Source: Saccharicrinis aurantiacus
GTDB taxonomy: Bacteria > Bacteroidota > Bacteroidia > Bacteroidales > Marinilabiliaceae
DNA length: 42,022 nt
Assembly: GCF_001660705.2 (NCBI RefSeq)
Contig: NZ_LYBV02000052.1
Coordinates: 1-42,022, forward strand
Direction of reading: 5' to 3'
Positions 39,422 to 42,022 of this stretch are shown piece by piece. The notes beneath the pieces were generated by a model. It did no database searches. It saw nothing but the letters and a program-made list of their open reading frames with translations, and was not told where the DNA came from. The translations under genes were made by a program, and so were the position numbers. Every line of letters begins with the position of its first letter. Positions within the stretch are counted from its first letter, which is position 1.

Positions 39422-41956
39422 TTATTGAAGTGCAATACTTCCTAAATCCTGTTTTGAACTAGCTTTTGATGTGCGTTTTTTGGGCTTATCATCCTTTTTG
39501 CGGAAAGCGAAATATGCGCCTGTACCAAGGAGTGCTGCAACACCTAATCCGATTCCTATTTTTGCGCCTTTACTTATGCCTTTCTTTGGAGCTGTAACCA
39601 ATGGAGTAGGAGCTATTGTTTGTGGTGTATAATTCCTTGATTTTAGTATTGGCTGTGGAATGGCATAATTAGATTGGGGCATTATACTATCGGTCTGTGG
39701 AATATAAGCTGATGTGTCTGATACCTGTTGCTGGTTAGACTGCACTGGAGCAGGAAGGGCAGGGGCTTTCTTCTTAAATTTGCTTTTAACCTTTGAAAAG
39801 AGATTCTTGATAGGCTTTAACCAGCCTCCAATTTTAGCCAAAACGCCACTTGCAGCTGTTACTGATGCTGCGGTAGCAACTGCACCTAAAGTTCCCAACT
39901 CTGCCAATTCTCCCATAGATTCAATGGTTTGTAAGTCACCCAACAAACCATCCATGCCTTTTAGAGAGAAGTCAGTGCTTTTCTGTTTAGCTCCTTTGAT
40001 AATGGCATTTCTCAGGTTCTTTTCTTTCCCTTGTAAGCCTCTAAATAGCTTAATTACCCTAGCATGTACCTTTTTAATTTTTATAAGTTTGGTGTGGTCT
40101 ATGTTGTATTTGCTTGCAAGGTTGGTAGGTAAATAAGCATATTGTAATTTCTTGGCAATACCGAACATATTTAATCGCAGCGCAGCTAATAAACCACCTC
40201 TAATGGCAATTGTTAAGGGATTAAACCTAACGATTGCTTTAACTACTTTCTTGGCTACTTTACCGACCTTTTTACCAGCTCTTTTAATGCCTTTACCAAT
40301 CTTCTTTCCAATTCTTTTTATGGAACGAAAGAACCCACCACGTCTTTTCCCTTTTTTACGTTTGAAAAAACCAAGGTCACCCACTTCTTCAAAAATGACT
40401 CCATCTACTTCTTCTTCAATGGTATCTAGTTCTGCTAAACCTTGCAGAGCTTCACTATCATATTGCATCAAACCTGTTTGTGCAAGCTTTTCTTCAATAT
40501 CTGATAACTTTTCTAATACGGCATCACGCTTTGGTGTATTCCAAAACTTAATGGCCTGATCTAACATGGAAATGAACTGTGTTGGATTTTGAATATGAGC
40601 CATCCGAGCTCTATTGTCTTCTTTCTTTAAAAAGTTTCGGGTGCGCACTAAATAGCGATAAGTCGCATCATCCGCATCGCCTAATCCATTTACAGCTTCA
40701 TCAAAGTCAACACCTGAAACAATGGCAATAAGTTCCTCATGATCGGCTTGCGCCTGATGACCACCAGTTAAATCAATACCTGATAGTACAGAAATGGGTA
40801 AACCTAAAGCGCTAGAACCTGTTAAGCCATCGATACCTCGAAGTCCTGCCAATTGCAAAGGAGACATATCAAAGTCTGACCTTTCAAAGCTGTATGGTTT
40901 TTGGTAATCGAATTTTGATAATACAGGGTCAATGACTATTTCATCCTCTGAATCACCAAGGGCAGGAACAATAACATAGATATGCTGAAAGTTCTTTTTA
41001 CCATCGTATTTAGTAATCCGGAGTTTGAAAGGAATACCCAAACATTTTAACAGTGAACCTACAAAAATGCTGTAGTCATCACAGTCAATCCCTGCGTTCT
41101 TTCTACCTTTTTGTTTGAACTTAATTTGACCATCTAACCAAGATCGGGAAGGAGTTCGAAGCTGTTCCGTTCCATCATCGTCTTTATGGTATTGCAAATA
41201 GGTATATGAAAAGTTGAAGATGTTACGACAAGTTTCTTTTAACGTATCACCTTTAAGCAAGCTTGCTAGTTCTTCTACCTCTCTAAAATGTGAACCAATT
41301 GTATCTATACAGCTTTCAACTGTCTCAAGAACGTTACCGTTTTTGATAAATGTGTCCTGTCCGTTTGCCTTTTTTATAAGGTGGTTGAAACGTTTACCGT
41401 TTTGGGTGTTTCGTGGGCCGGATACAATGCCCAATTCGCCCAATGCTAATCCGTTCATATTTTGTTCCTCTGATAATGATTGCGTGGTAGTAAGAGTTTC
41501 GCCATTAACGCTGATGGTCATGGTGAAAGTCATATCAGCTTTTAGCTTTTCAGTATTGGAAAGCACGGTGAGAGTAAGACCTTTGCCCATAAGATTCAGG
41601 TATGGCACTTGAAAAACGATTTCTGGCTCTTGTGTTTTGCCAGCACCAATGGTAAGTCCTTTAATATCGGGAGTAGAATAAGCGACTGCCGAACCTTTGT
41701 AATTTGCAACTACCTGGTTAACTGCTAACTTAATGGGTGCTTTGGTGGGATTGTAGCAGCGAAGCTTTACAGCAAACTGAACTTCCTGTAAGTTCATCTT
41801 GTGGATGCGGAATCCTAAGAGGGCAAAGTTCATTTTTGCCCCGGCTAGAAGCTTTTTGCCTTTCTTAATGAGGTAGAAACCTCCACCAACGGCTGCAACA
41901 GCAGCTAATGTGCCTAGTATTTTCTTTGTGCTTGCTTCCATAATGGAAACAAACAT
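39422..41956 (-). CDS. Large LEA2 plus transglutaminase-like membrane protein (possible maturation protease/polyprotein)
   Basis: This 844-residue protein starts with a membrane segment (residues 13-30), then an LEA2/WHy-like domain (40-165). A transglutaminase-like domain follows, with Cys292 in GIDCDD, His325 in FQHIYV and Asp343 in VIDPV as the triad. After GDLG (526-529) comes a strongly basic stretch (530-575, KRKKGKRRGG, KRIGKKIGKGIKRAGKK) like membrane-active peptides. More GL-rich motifs lie at 168-178, 370-380 and 666-690. A second membrane segment (799-818) and a Lys-rich tail end it. ATG at 41941 (MEAST) is an alternative start. It may be a self-processing virion protein, but this is an inference. 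Confidence 0.7.
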   Translation of the reverse strand: MFVSIMEASTKKILGTLAAVAAVGGGFYLIKKGKKLLAGAKMNFALLGFRIHKMNLQEVQFAVKLRCYNPTKAPIKLAVNQVVANYKGSAVAYSTPDIKGLTIGAGKTQEPEIVFQVPYLNLMGKGLTLTVLSNTEKLKADMTFTMTISVNGETLTTTQSLSEEQNMNGLALGELGIVSGPRNTQNGKRFNHLIKKANGQDTFIKNGNVLETVESCIDTIGSHFREVEELASLLKGDTLKETCRNIFNFSYTYLQYHKDDDGTEQLRTPSRSWLDGQIKFKQKGRKNAGIDCDDYSIFVGSLLKCLGIPFKLRITKYDGKKNFQHIYVIVPALGDSEDEIVIDPVLSKFDYQKPYSFERSDFDMSPLQLAGLRGIDGLTGSSALGLPISVLSGIDLTGGHQAQADHEELIAIVSGVDFDEAVNGLGDADDATYRYLVRTRNFLKKEDNRARMAHIQNPTQFISMLDQAIKFWNTPKRDAVLEKLSDIEEKLAQTGLMQYDSEALQGLAELDTIEEEVDGVIFEEVGDLGFFKRKKGKRRGGFFRSIKRIGKKIGKGIKRAGKKVGKVAKKVVKAIVRFNPLTIAIRGGLLAALRLNMFGIAKKLQYAYLPTNLASKYNIDHTKLIKIKKVHARVIKLFRGLQGKEKNLRNAIIKGAKQKSTDFSLKGMDGLLGDLQTIESMGELAELGTLGAVATAASVTAASGVLAKIGGWLKPIKNLFSKVKSKFKKKAPALPAPVQSNQQQVSDTSAYIPQTDSIMPQSNYAIPQPILKSRNYTPQTIAPTPLVTAPKKGISKGAKIGIGLGVAALLGTGAYFAFRKKDDKPKKRTSKASSKQDLGSIALQ

Positions 41957-42022
41957 ATAGTAGTGTTAAGTTGGGAATTGGCTGTGTTTGGCTATAGTAA
42001 GCCGGAATTGTTTAGAATTGGG

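Noticed and set aside
20537-42022. A tailed prophage
   Set aside because: No terminase, portal, tail-tube or tape-measure protein could be recognised. It is not fully excluded because the block continues beyond the right end.

Overview
The window is AT-rich DNA of a member of the Bacteroidota. Its promoters carry the TAnnTTTG -7 box of that phylum, its genes lack strong Shine-Dalgarno sequences, and its protein families (AraC regulators, DUF4386, DoxX, GH108 lysozyme) fit a flavobacterial or related lineage. The genus cannot be fixed from the sequence. I see three parts.

(1) Positions 1-2120 look like the end of an integron-type gene-cassette array. Two small exported-protein genes (762-1232 and 1432-1932) sit in cassettes whose first bases are exactly complementary to a motif at the end of the same cassette, and long imperfect inverted repeats separate them. 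No integrase gene is in view.

(2) Positions 2355-20540 hold two plus-strand stress or detoxification modules. Each is bounded by pieces of one phage lysozyme gene: a relic at 2355-2652, a relic at 11537-11776, and the intact gene at 20537-21109. Module 1 (2758-11483) encodes dehydrogenases, alpha/beta hydrolases, an SRPBCC protein, an NTF2-like protein, a flavodoxin, a metallo-beta-lactamase-fold enzyme and an AraC regulator. Module 2 (11922-20540) encodes a TetR regulator, redoxin, flavodoxin, AhpD-like protein, dehydrogenase, DoxX, HAD enzyme, DsrE protein, Cys-rich protein, a second AraC regulator, a ferritin-like protein and a cupin. Nine promoters share one geometry: two direct-repeat half-sites 21 bp apart, the second starting exactly 30 bp before TTTG. 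The half-site is TATWCAT in module 1 and TCCA in module 2, so I infer two separate AraC regulons. A palindrome, CTAAGC-N4-GCTTAG, adds a likely TetR layer in module 2. A 3'-terminal tRNA-Leu-like fragment at 11775-11815 marks an old attachment-site scar.

(3) Positions 20537 to the right end, all on the minus strand, form one long virus-like gene block. From upstream to downstream it has a large membrane-anchored LEA2/transglutaminase-like protein, small membrane proteins, an Arg-rich probable capsid protein, other virion-type proteins, a membrane-anchored muramidase-like protein, a repeat-rich fibre, an adenine methylase, a strawberry-notch-type helicase, a zincin-domain polyvalent protein, a Lys-rich protein, a RadA-like ATPase and a lysis cassette. 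No terminase, portal or tail gene is visible, so a tailless, membrane-containing virus is a reasonable but unproven reading. Several of its proteins share short GDLG or GLxGLG motifs next to strongly basic segments, and three DNA-metabolism proteins share an AKAIRIKQKQ-like motif. These two shared motifs are the most novel signals here, and the two AraC regulons are the best supported.
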